A DNA stretch of 64,000 nt, taken from NCBI RefSeq assembly GCF_000374445.1, contig NZ_KB894403.1:607371-671370 (forward strand), in the 5' to 3' direction. Under the pieces are notes generated by a model. The model was not told the DNA's origin and ran no database searches. It saw nothing but the letters and a program-made list of their open reading frames with translations. Position 1 is the first letter of the stretch; each line of letters starts with the position of its first letter. Both the position numbers and the translations under genes were made by a program. This document shows positions 16,875 through 26,606 of this stretch, one piece after another. This DNA comes from Actinokineospora enzanensis DSM 44649 (GTDB taxonomy: Bacteria; Actinomycetota; Actinomycetes; Mycobacteriales; Pseudonocardiaceae).

Positions 16875-17788
16875 CGGCCCGCCCCGTCCGCGGCGCGGAA
16901 CTCGACCGAGTCGGCGGTCAGCCGCATGAACGCCTCCTCCAGCGAGGCGGTCCGCGGGCTGAGCTCGTCCACGGCGAGCCCGTCCGCCGCGGCCAGCGCG
17001 CCGATTCGGGCGGGCTCGACCTCGTCCACCTCCAGCGTGTCGTCCGGCCCGGCCACCGCCCCGATGCCCGCCGCGGTGAGCAGGGCCAGCATCCGGGCCG
17101 GGTCCGGGGTGCGGACCAGGACGTGCGAGCGGGCGTTGCGGCGGATGAACCCGGCCATGTCGGTGTCGGCCAGCAGCCTGCCCCGGCCGATGACCACCAG
17201 GTGGTCGGCGGTGAGCGCCATCTCGCTCATCAGGTGGCTGGACACGAACACCGCGCGCCCCTCGGCGGCCAGGTCCCGCATCAGCGTGCGGATCCACCGG
17301 ATGCCCTCCGGGTCCAGCCCGTTGACCGGCTCGTCGAGCAGCAGCACGGCCGGGTCGCCGAGCAGCGCGGCGGCGATGCCCAGCCGCTGGCCCATGCCCA
17401 GGGAGAACTCGCCCGCGCGCCGGTCCACCGCGCCGCCAAGGCCGACCAGGTCGATCACCTCGCGGACGCGGGCCCGGCCGATCCCGTTGGTCTGCGCCAG
17501 CCACAGCAGGTGGTTGCGGGCGGATCGGCCCGGGTGCACGGCCTTCGCCTCCAGCAGCGCGCCGACGTGCCGCAACGGTTCGCGCAGCGCGTGGTAGGGC
17601 TTGCCGTCCACCAGGACGTCGCCCGCGGCGGGCACGTCGAGGCCGAGCATCATCCGCATGGTCGTGGACTTCCCGGCGCCGTTGGGGCCGAGAAACCCGG
17701 TGACCCGGCCGGGGGCCACGGTGAAGGTCAGGTCGTCCACGGCCAGGGTCGGTCCGTAGCGCTTGGTCAGGTTTCGCACCTCGATCAT
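16871..17788 (-). CDS. ABC-2 exporter ATP-binding protein (drug-resistance type)
   Basis: A 305-residue ATPase. Walker A GPNGAGKST, Q-loop replaced by GALLEAKAVHPG typical of this subfamily, signature FSLGMGQRL, Walker B VLLLDEPVNGLDP, switch His in VSSHLMSEM. A C-terminal domain of about 90 residues follows, as in BcrA/DrrA-like proteins. ATG 17788 is chosen because homologues begin MIEVRNLTKRYG; a longer frame upstream is arginine-rich noise. It works with the permease downstream and faces the kinase gene across about 170 bp. Confidence 0.93.
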   Translation of the reverse strand: MIEVRNLTKRYGPTLAVDDLTFTVAPGRVTGFLGPNGAGKSTTMRMMLGLDVPAAGDVLVDGKPYHALREPLRHVGALLEAKAVHPGRSARNHLLWLAQTNGIGRARVREVIDLVGLGGAVDRRAGEFSLGMGQRLGIAAALLGDPAVLLLDEPVNGLDPEGIRWIRTLMRDLAAEGRAVFVSSHLMSEMALTADHLVVIGRGRLLADTDMAGFIRRNARSHVLVRTPDPARMLALLTAAGIGAVAGPDDTLEVDEVEPARIGALAAADGLAVDELSPRTASLEEAFMRLTADSVEFRAADGAGR

Positions 17789-17944
17789 GACCGGCACGCT
17801 CCCGCGCCGGGCCGGGTCGACACATCGGCCCGACACCCGAGTTCGCGCCTCCGCCCCACGGCGGAACGCGGGCACGTTCCGGCGGGCGGACTCATACCGT
17901 GGTCTGTCATCCCGTGGTCCGACGCGGTTTCCGGGGCGGGTGAA

Positions 17945-17950
17945 TACAGT
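17945..17950 (+). promoter_or_regulatory. Probable -10 element for leaderless kinase mRNA
   Basis: TACAGT lies exactly 7 bases before a GTG that is in frame with the kinase. This TANNNT-N7-start spacing places the transcription start on the start codon. No ribosome site is present and no clear -35 is seen. Confidence 0.5.
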
Positions 17951-17957
17951 GGGACGG

Positions 17958-19178
17958 GTGCACGAGCCAGGCCCGCGTCCCGACTCAGCACGTCTCGTCT
18001 CAGCACGTCTCGTCTCTGCGCGTCCGGACTCCGTGCGGCGGTGGAGTCGCGGCGCGTTGGTCGCGGCCGACGGTGTCATCGCGTGCGTCTACGCGTTGGT
18101 GCTGCCGATGATGACCCGGGACGGCCCGACGCCCGGTCCGGCGCTGTGGTGGCAGGGCATGGTGGTGGCCGGGATCGCGCTGCCCTGCGCGGCGCGCCGG
18201 GTGTGGCCGGTCCCGGTGTTCTGGACCGTCCTGGCCGTCACGGTGTTCGGCTGGTCCACCGGGCACCTGCGCGAGCCGTTCGCGGCGGCGGCGTTCGCGC
18301 TCTACCCGGTGGCGCTCGCGGACGCGCCGCGCCGGGGTCCGTCCACGCGGGTGATCGCGTCGGTCAGCCTGGGGCTGTTGGCGGTCGGCCTCGTCGCGGG
18401 CACCCCGGTGGCATGGCAGGGCGACCTGGTCCGGCTGCTGCCCCTCGGGCCGGTGATGCCGGGCGCGTCATGGGCGATCGGGCGGGCCCTGCGCGATCGG
18501 AGGGCCGCGGCCGCGCGGGTGACCGAGGAGCTGGCGGGGCGCGCGGTCGCCGAGGAACGGCTGCGGATCGCGCGCGAGCTGCACGACAGCGTGGCGCACA
18601 GCATGGGCGTGGTCGCGGCGAAGGCCGGTGTCACCCGGCTGCTCCTCCCGGCGGGCACCGACGCGTCCGTGCGCGCCGCCTTGCACACCATCGAGACCAC
18701 GAGCCGGGAGGCGCTCACCGAGATGCGCCGCATGCTCGGCGTGTTGCGCACGGAGGTCGGGCCGGATGAGCTGGCGCCCGCGCCCGGTATCGCACAGCTG
18801 CCCGAGTTGGTGCGGCAGGCGGCGACTGTCGGGGTGCGGGCGGAGCTGGATGTGCGCGCGGCGGGGGATCTTCCGGACACCGTGCAGCTGACTGTCTACC
18901 GCATCGTGCAGGAGGCGTTGACGAACGTGGTCAAGCACGCGGGCCCGACCCGCTGCCGGGTCGTCGTGGCGGCGACCGGGCAGGAGGTCCGGATCGAGGT
19001 CGCCGACGACGGCGAGACGGACCTTGCCGACCCGGCGGCGGGCGCGGGCGGCCACGGCCTGGTGGGGATGCGCGAGCGGGTGGCCATGTACGGCGGCGAG
19101 TTCTCCGCAGGCAGGCGCGACATCCGCGGGTTCTACGTCAGCGCGAGCCTGCCCTACCGCGCGGGGGAACGCCGGTGA
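17958..19178 (+). CDS. Sensor histidine kinase, NarL/DesK class
   Basis: A 406-residue kinase. GTG 17958 is selected from the leaderless -10 element; earlier in-frame starts lack support. The N-terminal 190 residues carry about five hydrophobic segments with short loops, an intramembrane sensor. The HisKA_3 helix reads RIARELHDSVAHSMGVV, the ATPase domain has EALTNVVKHA and a G box ADDGET with GHGLVGMRERV. Codons 10-20 contain a tandem repeat (SARLV twice, from two 15-base units at about 17988-18020). It is followed by its regulator with GTGA overlap and is divergent from the ABC-2 exporter it presumably controls. Confidence 0.9.
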   Translation: MHEPGPRPDSARLVSARLVSARPDSVRRWSRGALVAADGVIACVYALVLPMMTRDGPTPGPALWWQGMVVAGIALPCAARRVWPVPVFWTVLAVTVFGWSTGHLREPFAAAAFALYPVALADAPRRGPSTRVIASVSLGLLAVGLVAGTPVAWQGDLVRLLPLGPVMPGASWAIGRALRDRRAAAARVTEELAGRAVAEERLRIARELHDSVAHSMGVVAAKAGVTRLLLPAGTDASVRAALHTIETTSREALTEMRRMLGVLRTEVGPDELAPAPGIAQLPELVRQAATVGVRAELDVRAAGDLPDTVQLTVYRIVQEALTNVVKHAGPTRCRVVVAATGQEVRIEVADDGETDLADPAAGAGGHGLVGMRERVAMYGGEFSAGRRDIRGFYVSASLPYRAGERR

Positions 19179-19843
19179 CGGAGCGGATCCGCGTGCTCGT
19201 CGCGGACGACCAGGCGTTGCTGCGCGGCACTTTCCGCCTCCTGGTGGACAGCGCGCCGGACCTCGTCGCGATCGGCGAGGCGCGCACCGGTGCGGAGGCG
19301 GTGGACGTGGCCCGGCGCGGCGATCCCGACGTGGTGCTGATGGACATCCGCATGCCCGAGCTCGACGGCATCGAGGCGACCCGGCTGATCTGCGCGGCCT
19401 CGCCCGGCACGCGCGTGCTGATCCTGACCATGTTCGACCTCGACTCCTACGTGTTCGGCGCGTTGCGCGCGGGCGCCAGCGGCTTCCTGCTCAAGGACAC
19501 GCCGCCGGAGGACCTGCTGTCCGGTATCCGGACCGTGGCCGCGGGCGAGGGGCTGCTGACACCGCGGATGACCGGCAGGCTGATCGCCGAGTTCGCCCGG
19601 CACGCGCACCCGACGGCCGCGGTACCGCGCACGCTCGACGGGCTGACCACGCGCGAACGGGAGGTATTGACGCTGGTCGCGCGCGGGTTGTCGAACGCGG
19701 AGATCGCCGGGCACCTGCACCTGAGCCCGGCGACGGTGAAGTCCCACGTCGGCCACCTGTTCACCAAGCTGGCGGCGCGGGACCGGGCCCAGCTGGTGAT
19801 CGCCGCCTACGAGTCCGGCCTGGTGGCGGCCGACCGCCGGTGA
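19175..19843 (+). CDS. Response regulator, NarL/LuxR type
   Basis: A 222-residue regulator, GTG start overlapping the kinase stop. Receiver residues: DD in VADDQALLRG, phospho-Asp in VVLMDIRMPELDG, Thr/Ser in LILTMF and Lys in FLLKDTPPEDL. The C-terminal LuxR/GerE domain begins LTTREREVLTLVARGLSNAEIA. It is the cognate partner of the upstream kinase and probable activator or repressor of the divergent ABC-2 exporter. Confidence 0.95.
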   Translation: MTERIRVLVADDQALLRGTFRLLVDSAPDLVAIGEARTGAEAVDVARRGDPDVVLMDIRMPELDGIEATRLICAASPGTRVLILTMFDLDSYVFGALRAGASGFLLKDTPPEDLLSGIRTVAAGEGLLTPRMTGRLIAEFARHAHPTAAVPRTLDGLTTREREVLTLVARGLSNAEIAGHLHLSPATVKSHVGHLFTKLAARDRAQLVIAAYESGLVAADRR

Positions 19844-19993
19844 CCGCCCGACCGAATCCGTTGCCGCATCGCAACAATCCCGGGCGGCCCTTCTCGTCCA
19901 CAGTAGACCCGCCAGGATTGGACCAGGCCATCCACCGCGGGCGCCGCGGTGAGATGATCAGTGTCCGGGTGGCCCAGGACTGGAGGGCAATCG

Positions 19994-20779
19994 ATGACGG
20001 ACGAACACCTCGCGCGGCTGCTGTTCGACGGTGCGGACGACCCGGCGGCCGAGACCGGGGACGAGGTGGTCGACTCGGTCGTCTACATCCACGACACCCA
20101 CCACCGCCTGCTCAACGACGACACCGCGTGGGGCATCCTGCTGCACGCGCTCGCCCGGACGCCCGGCGCGCCGCTGCGCCGTTTCCTGGACGCGACCCGC
20201 ACGACGCACGAGACGTTCGCGACCTACTCCAGCATCAGCATCGCCGCTGCCCACTACGGCGATTCCCCGCGCCTGTACCAGGTCTACCCGGCGTGCGCAC
20301 CGCTGTTCGGGCGAATGCGGGAGGCGCTGACGGGCGTCGCGGGGACGAACCGGAAGCTGTCGACGACCACCGCGCTGGCGTTGGTGTGCATGCAGTCCCC
20401 CGTGCTGGAGCTCGCGACCACGCGCGGCCCGGCCGCGTTGCACTTGGCGGACGTGCGGATCGACGACCTGCCCGACCGCCGGTGGGCCCGGCTGCTCGCG
20501 GGCGGACCCGCGCTGCCGCACCGGGTCGCGGCGGCGGCCGACGCGGCGGTGGCGCCGGTGTTCGGCACGGCGGCGCTGGACGCCGACCTGGCGGGCGGCA
20601 CGCTGGCCGACACGGCGGCGGTCGAGTTCGAGGAGCACTGGCGGGCGTGGGAGGTCGCGGCCTACGCGGCGGCACGCGCGGAACTGCCCGGGATCGCGGT
20701 CCTCGACTACGCGGGCCACCGGGCCGCGGCGGGCCAATTGGCCCGGGTGACCGGGAACACACTCGACTTCCGAGGGTGA
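19994..20779 (+). CDS. Hypothetical cytoplasmic protein
   Basis: A 261-residue soluble protein starting at ATG 19994 with GGAGGG 6 bases upstream. It has no signal peptide or membrane helix. Notable pieces are an acidic N-terminus, VVYIHDTHHRLLNDDTAWG near residues 40-58 with clustered His/Asp that could bind metal, and many Ala-rich helices afterwards. I do not recognise the family. It stands alone between the two-component pair and a small secreted protein, with no visible operon partner. Confidence 0.75.
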   Translation: MTDEHLARLLFDGADDPAAETGDEVVDSVVYIHDTHHRLLNDDTAWGILLHALARTPGAPLRRFLDATRTTHETFATYSSISIAAAHYGDSPRLYQVYPACAPLFGRMREALTGVAGTNRKLSTTTALALVCMQSPVLELATTRGPAALHLADVRIDDLPDRRWARLLAGGPALPHRVAAAADAAVAPVFGTAALDADLAGGTLADTAAVEFEEHWRAWEVAAYAAARAELPGIAVLDYAGHRAAAGQLARVTGNTLDFRG

Positions 20780-20970
20780 TCATCGGCATCCGCCGTTCGT
20801 CCTACGGAGAACATCGCGGGCGGCGACGCAACGTGCCGCGATGAAACCGGACCGGATCGCGGTTTTCACCCTGAGTGGATATCGCCTACTGTCAAACAAT
20901 CCATTTGGGTCTATGAGCCGCCGGTAGCGTCGGAAGTGGTTCGGAAATCGACCAGAATGGAGCCAGCACG

Positions 20971-21339
20971 ATGTCCGTCCGCATCCCCGCTGCCGCCGCC
21001 GTGATCGCCGCCGCGGGCGCGATCGCCCTCGCGGCACCGGCCCAGGCACAGTCCTCGGTGTACCTGTTCACCGTTCCCACCTCCGCGCAGTGCAGCAGCG
21101 CGGGCAACAACGGCGTCGCAGGCGGCGTGTTCGCCTCGTACCAGTGCCAGAACGGGGTCGCGGGCTACAGCCTGAGTGTCGACCCGACCGCCAACCACTT
21201 CGCAGGCGTCTACATCACCACGCTCTCGACCCAGTCGGACGCCAACAACGCGGGCTTCGCGGGCATCAACGGCCACGTGTGGAACGCGTACTTCAGCCGC
21301 TCCGGCGTGGCAGGCTGGGACCTGCTCGTCACCCGCTGA
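20971..21339 (+). CDS. Small secreted protein
   Basis: A 122-residue exported protein: signal peptide MSVRIPAAAAVIAAAGAIALAAPAQA-Q, then about 95 mature residues rich in Ser, Ala, Gly, Asn and aromatics with two Cys (SAQCSS, YQCQN) that may form one disulfide. The size and composition suit a small beta-sheet extracellular protein such as an inhibitor or cell-surface factor, but no family is recognised. GGAGCC lies 7 bases before ATG. A strong terminator follows directly. Confidence 0.8.
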   Translation: MSVRIPAAAAVIAAAGAIALAAPAQAQSSVYLFTVPTSAQCSSAGNNGVAGGVFASYQCQNGVAGYSLSVDPTANHFAGVYITTLSTQSDANNAGFAGINGHVWNAYFSRSGVAGWDLLVTR

Positions 21340-21345
21340 CGCGCG

Positions 21346-21380
21346 AGGATTCCGCCGCGCCGCCTGCGCGGCGGAATCCT
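21346..21380 (+). terminator. Strong hairpin terminator
   Basis: A perfect 14-bp stem AGGATTCCGCCGCG/CGCGGCGGAATCCT (21346-21359, 21367-21380) with a 7-base loop starts 7 bases after the stop of the small secreted protein gene. Confidence 0.85.
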
Positions 21381-21627
21381 GCAGGCGAACGGTTGTCCAC
21401 GCTGTCGCAAAAGGCCGGGTCCGCCATCCGGAATGGACAATCCCGCGTGACCGGTCACCGGCGAGAGAATGGGACGAGCCCGCTGGACGAATCGGACTCG
21501 GAAGACGTCCGGATACACAGCGCGGATTCACCCATCGGAGCTATGACTCACGCCACACCGAGGGTTGTTTGAGGTTTCAACGGGGCGGGGCGAAGCTGTA
21601 AGGGTCACCTAACCCACGGGAGGACCT

Positions 21628-21930
21628 GTGCCGCTCTACACCTCGCGCGCCGACGTGCGGACCGACAGCCCGGAGCGCTACGCCAAGCAGCTCGTCGCGC
21701 ACCTGAGCCGGAAGATCGAGTTCAGCACCGAGGGCCCCACCTCCACCACCACCCTGGACACCACCACCGGCGCCATCACCATCGGCGACGGCGTCCTCAC
21801 GCTCACCGCCACCGGCACCGACCCCGAGGGCATCGCCCGGGTCGAACACGTGCTGGGCAGCCACCTGGAGCGGTTCGGCCAGCGCAAGGAACTGGAAGTC
21901 ACCTGGACCCGCACCACCGACGAGTCCTGA
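21628..21930 (+). CDS. DUF2218 family protein
   Basis: A 100-residue protein, GTG start with GGGAGG 6 bases upstream. The family signature is plain: an N-terminal R/S-x-A-x-V-x-T-x-x-P-x-R-Y-x-K-Q-L-x-x-H pattern (RADVRTDSPERYAKQLVAHL) and a C-terminal HLERFGQRKELEVTW. DUF2218 proteins are small actinobacterial and proteobacterial proteins sometimes encoded near siderophore or iron-regulated genes. No biochemical role is established and no such neighbour is present here. Confidence 0.88.
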   Translation: MPLYTSRADVRTDSPERYAKQLVAHLSRKIEFSTEGPTSTTTLDTTTGAITIGDGVLTLTATGTDPEGIARVEHVLGSHLERFGQRKELEVTWTRTTDES

Positions 21931-21950
21931 CCGCGGCACACCGCCGCAGG

Positions 21951-23402
21951 TCAGGCGGCGGTGTGCCGGGCGGCGGGTGCGTGGTGGCGACCGGCCAGTT
22001 CCAGCAGGTCGATCTCCGGCAGGGTCCGGGGGTGCCCGTCCCCCGTCACCCTGACCAGCGGGAACGACCGCCTCGGCCCGTCCGGCAGGACCTCCTCCCA
22101 GATCGAGTCCTCGATCGCGTGCAGGGCCGACACCACGAAGCCGACGAGGTCCCCGCCGGTGCCGACCAGCAGCACCTTGTCCGTCGCCCCGACCGGCGCG
22201 GGTCGTTCCAGCACGTCGGCGAGCCGGATCAGCGGGACCGCCACGCCGCGGTGGGTGAACAGGCCGTGGATCTCCGGGCTGTTGACCGCCAGCACGTCGG
22301 CCGGGTACTCGATCACCTCGCTGACCCGCAGCAGGTCCGTCGCCGCCTCGATGCCCGCCTGGAAGGTCAGCATCGGGCGGACGCGTTCGCGGATCTTACG
22401 GCCGCCGGACTGGTCGTCGCGGCCGCTGTCGGACAGTTCGCGGACCACCGGCGGTGCCGCGGCCGTGGTCATGGTGACGGCGCCCAGGCTGCGGACGTTC
22501 TCGTCGGCCACCACGGCCGCGTCGTCGATGACGAGCCGCTGTACGGCGCCGTCGGACAGGGTGCCCGCCAGCAGGGGCATGCTCGCGCGCACGGAGGCGG
22601 GCGCGGCCATGATGTCCTGCGCGGCCACCGACGCCACGTTCGTGACGTCCTCGACCGCGAGGACCACCATGCCGCGCGGCAGCCGCAGGCACACGCCGCG
22701 CATCGACGTCGTCGCGCCGAGGCTGCCCAGGCCGAGCAGGGCCAGGGTGTCCACGACCGCGACGGTGTACTCCCCCACCTCGGCCACGCCGAGGCAGACG
22801 CCGCGGGCCACCGCGGACGGGGTCACCCGCAGGTCGGGCACGACCGAGTGGACGTGGTCGACGCCGACGCACAGCCGGGTCTCGCCGCCGCTCAACAGCA
22901 GCACCGTCCGCATGGTGCCGTCGATCGCCCGGCGGTGGGCGTTCACGTCGTCACGGCCGCGGTCGCGGACCGCGGGGACGTCCGGCAGCGTGGTCACCGC
23001 GTCGAAGTCCAGCACGCTCACCAGCGCGCCGTCCGCCTGCTCGAAACCGGTGGAGAACAGCACGTGCTCGCCCGCGGTGCGCATGTGGAACAGCGCGTCC
23101 GCCTCGACCGTCTCCACGCCCAGGATCTCGTCCGCGAGCAGGCCGATGACGTGCCCGTCGTGCGCGGCGACCACGATCACCTCGGGACCCGGGGCGGCCG
23201 CGCCGCCGAACAGGTCGCGCAGGCTCAGCACCGGGATCGCCAGGTGGCGCAGGTTGACCGCGCCGCGCACGGCGGGCTGCCTGGTCGGCATCGGGTCCAG
23301 CGCGGCGGGCGCCGGGATGACCTCGCGCAGCCGGGCCAGCGGCAGCGCGACCCGCTTGCCGTCCACCGCGAAGACCCCGTACAGGGCGTCGATGTCGGTC
23401 AC
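21951..23402 (-). CDS. Triple CheW-domain chemotaxis coupling protein
   Basis: A 483-residue cytoplasmic protein made of three CheW-like domains: about 5-145 (begins [23 protein letters not shown]), about 160-320 ([24 protein letters not shown]), and about 345-475 ([24 protein letters not shown]). CheW domains link receptors to CheA kinases through SH3-like folds. Its GTG start overlaps the chemoreceptor stop, so the two are made together. No CheA, CheY or flagellar gene is in the window, so the kinase must lie elsewhere or the pair may assemble something other than a flagellar signalling array. Confidence 0.88.
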   Translation of the reverse strand: MTDIDALYGVFAVDGKRVALPLARLREVIPAPAALDPMPTRQPAVRGAVNLRHLAIPVLSLRDLFGGAAAPGPEVIVVAAHDGHVIGLLADEILGVETVEADALFHMRTAGEHVLFSTGFEQADGALVSVLDFDAVTTLPDVPAVRDRGRDDVNAHRRAIDGTMRTVLLLSGGETRLCVGVDHVHSVVPDLRVTPSAVARGVCLGVAEVGEYTVAVVDTLALLGLGSLGATTSMRGVCLRLPRGMVVLAVEDVTNVASVAAQDIMAAPASVRASMPLLAGTLSDGAVQRLVIDDAAVVADENVRSLGAVTMTTAAAPPVVRELSDSGRDDQSGGRKIRERVRPMLTFQAGIEAATDLLRVSEVIEYPADVLAVNSPEIHGLFTHRGVAVPLIRLADVLERPAPVGATDKVLLVGTGGDLVGFVVSALHAIEDSIWEEVLPDGPRRSFPLVRVTGDGHPRTLPEIDLLELAGRHHAPAARHTAA

Positions 23403-25819
23403 CGCTGCTCCCCGGTCAGCTCCTTGATGAGGGCGTTCACCTCCGTGGAGGTCTCCTGCTGGCGCTTGGTCGATGCCGCGATGGCCTGGATCGAGTCGGT
23501 GGTCTTGCGCACGCTCTGCAGGATCTCGCCGAACGCCGCCTGCGCCCGCTGGGACACCTTGGCGCCGTGCCCGACCCGCTCGGCCGAGTCCCGGATCAGC
23601 TCGGTGATCTCCCGGGCGGCCTCGGAGGACCGCTCGGCCAGCTTGCGCACCTCGGCGGCCACCACGGAGAACCCGACGCCGTGCTCACCGGCGCGGGCGG
23701 CCTCGATGGAGGCGTTGAACGCCAACAGGTTGGTCTGGCTGGCGATCTCCGAGATCACCCCGACGATCTGCGCGATCTTGTCCGAGGAACGCTCGATCAG
23801 CGAGATGGCCTCGATGGACTCGCGCAGCTCCTGGTGCCCGACCTCGGCGTTCTGCTGGGTGCGCCCGGCCAGCTCGCTGGCCTGCTCGCTGCTGCGCACG
23901 ATGTCGCCGATGGCGTCGAACAGGCCCTGGATGGACTCGCTCATCTGCCCGGTCTTGCTGGTCAGCCGCTGCTCAAGGGCCACCTGGTCGGTGATGTCGT
24001 GCGCGTACTTGACGACCTTGAACGGCTCGCCGCGCAGGTTCAGGATCGGGTTGTAGCTGGCCTGGATCCACACGTCGCGGCCGAACTTGCCGACCCGGCG
24101 GAACCGGCCGGTGAGGAACTCGCCCTTGCGCAGCCGCAGCCAGAAGTCCCGGTACTCCGCGGAGGTCACGTAGTCCTGCGGGCAGAAGACGCTGTGGTGC
24201 TGGCCGACGATCTCGCGCAGCGAGTAGCCCAGGGTGCGCAGGAAGTTGTCGTTGGCGTCCAGCACGTTGCCGTCCAGGTCGAACTCGATCACGGCCTGGG
24301 CCCGGCCGATCGCGTCGACCTTGCCCTTGAACTCCGAGTTGCGCAGCTTCGCCTCGGTGACGTCCATCGCATACTTGACGACCTTGTACGGGCGACCGTC
24401 CAGGTCGAAGATCGGGTTGTAGGTGGCCTGGATCCAGATCTCCGTGCCGTTGCGGCCGACCCGCTTGAACTCGCCCGCGTTGTGCTCGCCGCGCCCGAGC
24501 CGCTCCCAGAACACCTGGTAGTCCACGGTGGTGGCGTAGTCGCTCTCCACGAACATCCGGTGGTGCTGGCCGATCACCTGGCCGCGGGTGTAGCCCATCA
24601 GGTCAAGGAAGTTGTCGTTGGCCTCCAGGATCCGCCCCTCCAGGTCGAACTCGATGGCGGCCTGGGCGCGGTCGATCGCGGTGACCTTGCCCTCGAACTC
24701 GGCGTTGCGCAGCTTCACGCCGGTGACGTCCATCGCATACTTGACGACCTTGTACGGGCGACCGTCCAGGTCCAGGATCGGGTTGTAGGTGGCCTGGATC
24801 CAGACCTCCGCGCCGTCCTTGCCGATCCGCTTGTACTCGCCAGCCTCGTACTCGCCGCGCCGCAGCCGCCGCCAGAACGCCTCGTAGGCGGCGTTGGTGG
24901 TGGTCGCCGGGTCGACGAACATCCGGTGGTGCTGGCCCTCGACCTCGTCGCGGACGTAGCCGACCAGCCGCAGGAAGTTGTCGTTGGCGCTGATGATGGT
25001 GCCGTCGAGGTCGAACTCGATCACCGACTGGGCCCGGCCGATGGCCTCCACCATGCCCTCGTAGCCCGCGTTGCGCAGCTTCACGTCGGTGACGTCCATG
25101 GCGTAGGTGACGACCTTGTACGGCACGCCGTCCGGGTCGAAGATCGGGTTGTAGGTGGCCCGCAGCCACACCTCGCGGCCGTCGCGGCCGATCCGCTTGT
25201 ACTCGCCGGTGGCGTACTCGCCCGCGCCCAGCCGCTGCCAGAACGCGCGGTAGGCCTGGCCCTTGGACTCCTCGGGGTCGACGAACATCCGGTGGTGCTG
25301 GCCGAGCACCTCGTCCTCGGTGTAGGCCAGCAGGGACAGGAACGACTCGTTGGCGGCCAGTGCGATGCCCGCCAGGTCGAACTCGACCACGGCCAGCGAC
25401 TCGCCGACGGCGGCCTGCTTGGCCTCCAGCTCGTGCGCGTGCCGGTAGCTGTCGGTGAGATCGTCCGCGCACACCACCACGGCGCCGCCACCGGGCAGCG
25501 GGCTGCTGCTCAGCCGGGCCCAGCGGGTGCTGCCGGTGCCGTCGTGCACGGCCTCGTCCATGATCACGGTGTGCCGGTTCTCGGTGGCCAGCAGGGCGGC
25601 GATCACCGTCGCAGGCAGCTTCCACACCTCGGCCAGGGTGGCCCCGACCAGCGCGTCCAACGACCGACCGGTCAGCTCCAGCGCCCGCGCGTTGGCCCCG
25701 AGCACCCGGCCGTCGGCCACCGCCACCGTCATCAGGGCCCGGTTGGCGGTCACCAGCCGCAGGCACGCGGCCTGGGTCGGACCGTCCATCTGCTCGTCAA
25801 GCAGGACGCTGTCAGTCAC
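23399..25819 (-). CDS. Soluble methyl-accepting chemotaxis protein with five PAS domains (BdlA-like)
   Basis: An 806-residue protein with no membrane segment. It has one divergent N-terminal PAS (about 20-130), four closely similar PAS units of exactly 122 residues (about 142-264, 264-386, 386-508, 508-630) and a short MCP signalling domain (about 640-806) with the hairpin tip [22 protein letters not shown]. Each PAS carries ANxNFL, GQHH(R/S)xF, W(I/L)xA(T/S)YNPI and KVVxYAxD(V/I)T, as in the dispersal sensor BdlA and other cytoplasmic chemoreceptors that bind redox or heme-type cofactors. GTG 25819 is chosen for GGGAG 9 bases ahead. CheW is translationally coupled downstream. Confidence 0.92.
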   Translation of the reverse strand: MTDSVLLDEQMDGPTQAACLRLVTANRALMTVAVADGRVLGANARALELTGRSLDALVGATLAEVWKLPATVIAALLATENRHTVIMDEAVHDGTGSTRWARLSSSPLPGGGAVVVCADDLTDSYRHAHELEAKQAAVGESLAVVEFDLAGIALAANESFLSLLAYTEDEVLGQHHRMFVDPEESKGQAYRAFWQRLGAGEYATGEYKRIGRDGREVWLRATYNPIFDPDGVPYKVVTYAMDVTDVKLRNAGYEGMVEAIGRAQSVIEFDLDGTIISANDNFLRLVGYVRDEVEGQHHRMFVDPATTTNAAYEAFWRRLRRGEYEAGEYKRIGKDGAEVWIQATYNPILDLDGRPYKVVKYAMDVTGVKLRNAEFEGKVTAIDRAQAAIEFDLEGRILEANDNFLDLMGYTRGQVIGQHHRMFVESDYATTVDYQVFWERLGRGEHNAGEFKRVGRNGTEIWIQATYNPIFDLDGRPYKVVKYAMDVTEAKLRNSEFKGKVDAIGRAQAVIEFDLDGNVLDANDNFLRTLGYSLREIVGQHHSVFCPQDYVTSAEYRDFWLRLRKGEFLTGRFRRVGKFGRDVWIQASYNPILNLRGEPFKVVKYAHDITDQVALEQRLTSKTGQMSESIQGLFDAIGDIVRSSEQASELAGRTQQNAEVGHQELRESIEAISLIERSSDKIAQIVGVISEIASQTNLLAFNASIEAARAGEHGVGFSVVAAEVRKLAERSSEAAREITELIRDSAERVGHGAKVSQRAQAAFGEILQSVRKTTDSIQAIAASTKRQQETSTEVNALIKELTGEQR

Positions 25820-25949
25820 CCGAGACTCCCTGTGGTTCGTGCTGTAGTTCGTGGCGGCCGGATTACCCGCCGCTCGGGCCATCGGGATCGTCGGTGTCGA
25901 GCTGAGCGGATGTCCCCGACGTCACCGGACCGCGTGGTTGACTTGCCCG

Positions 25950-26606
25950 GTGCGTGACGTCACCCCGGACGGCAGTCCCGTGGAGGTCTACGCGGCACTG
26001 CCCGCGCTGGGCGAGCCGGAGATCATCGAGGCGGTGCTGTCGGGTCGCGGGGACGTGCTCGACCTGGGCTGCGGGACGGGCCGGATCGCGGACGTGCTGG
26101 CCCGGCGGGGGCACCGGGTGGTGGCGGTGGACGAGTCGGCGGCGATGCTCGAACGGGTGCGGGTGGCGGAGGTCGTGCGCGCGCGGATCGAGGAGCTGCG
26201 CCTCGAACGCCGGTTCGACGTGGTGGTGCTGGCCAGCCATCTGGTGAACACGCCGTCGCCTGCCGCGCGTCGGGGCCTGCTGCGGACCGTCGCCCACCAC
26301 CTGCGCGCGGACGGCCACGCGGTGATCGAGTGGCACCCGCCCGCGTGGTTCGACGAGGTGCGCGAGTCCACGAGCGTGCTGGGCGAGGTCGGTGTCCGGC
26401 TGGGTGATCTCCGTCGGTCGGACGACCTGCTGACCGCCACGGTCGTGTACACGCTCGGCTCGGTGGCATGGCCGCAGACCTTCACCGCGCGTCGGTTATC
26501 CGAGGCCGAACTGTGCACCGACCTCTCCGAGGCGGGGCTGGTGTTCGACCAGTGGCTCACTCCGGACCGGACCTGGTTCAGTGCTCGGTGCGATGCGGCT
26601 GCCTGA
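25950..26606 (+). CDS. Class I SAM-dependent methyltransferase
   Basis: A 218-residue enzyme with motif I VLDLGCGTGRIADVLARRGH (residues about 36-55), acidic residue of motif II in VVAVDESAAML and a motif IV-like FDVVVLASHLVN. The substrate cannot be told. The start is uncertain: GTG 25950 keeps the usual length before motif I. It diverges from the chemoreceptor gene by 130 bp and its 3' end overlaps the caspase-GGDEF-EAL gene by 14 bases, so the two are co-expressed. Receptor methylation is not suggested by its sequence, which lacks CheR features. Confidence 0.85.
   Translation: MRDVTPDGSPVEVYAALPALGEPEIIEAVLSGRGDVLDLGCGTGRIADVLARRGHRVVAVDESAAMLERVRVAEVVRARIEELRLERRFDVVVLASHLVNTPSPAARRGLLRTVAHHLRADGHAVIEWHPPAWFDEVRESTSVLGEVGVRLGDLRRSDDLLTATVVYTLGSVAWPQTFTARRLSEAELCTDLSEAGLVFDQWLTPDRTWFSARCDAAA

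Noticed and set aside
23900..25450. CRISPR-like or satellite repeats
   Set aside because: The repeats are 366-bp coding duplications of PAS domains in frame, not short spaced repeats.
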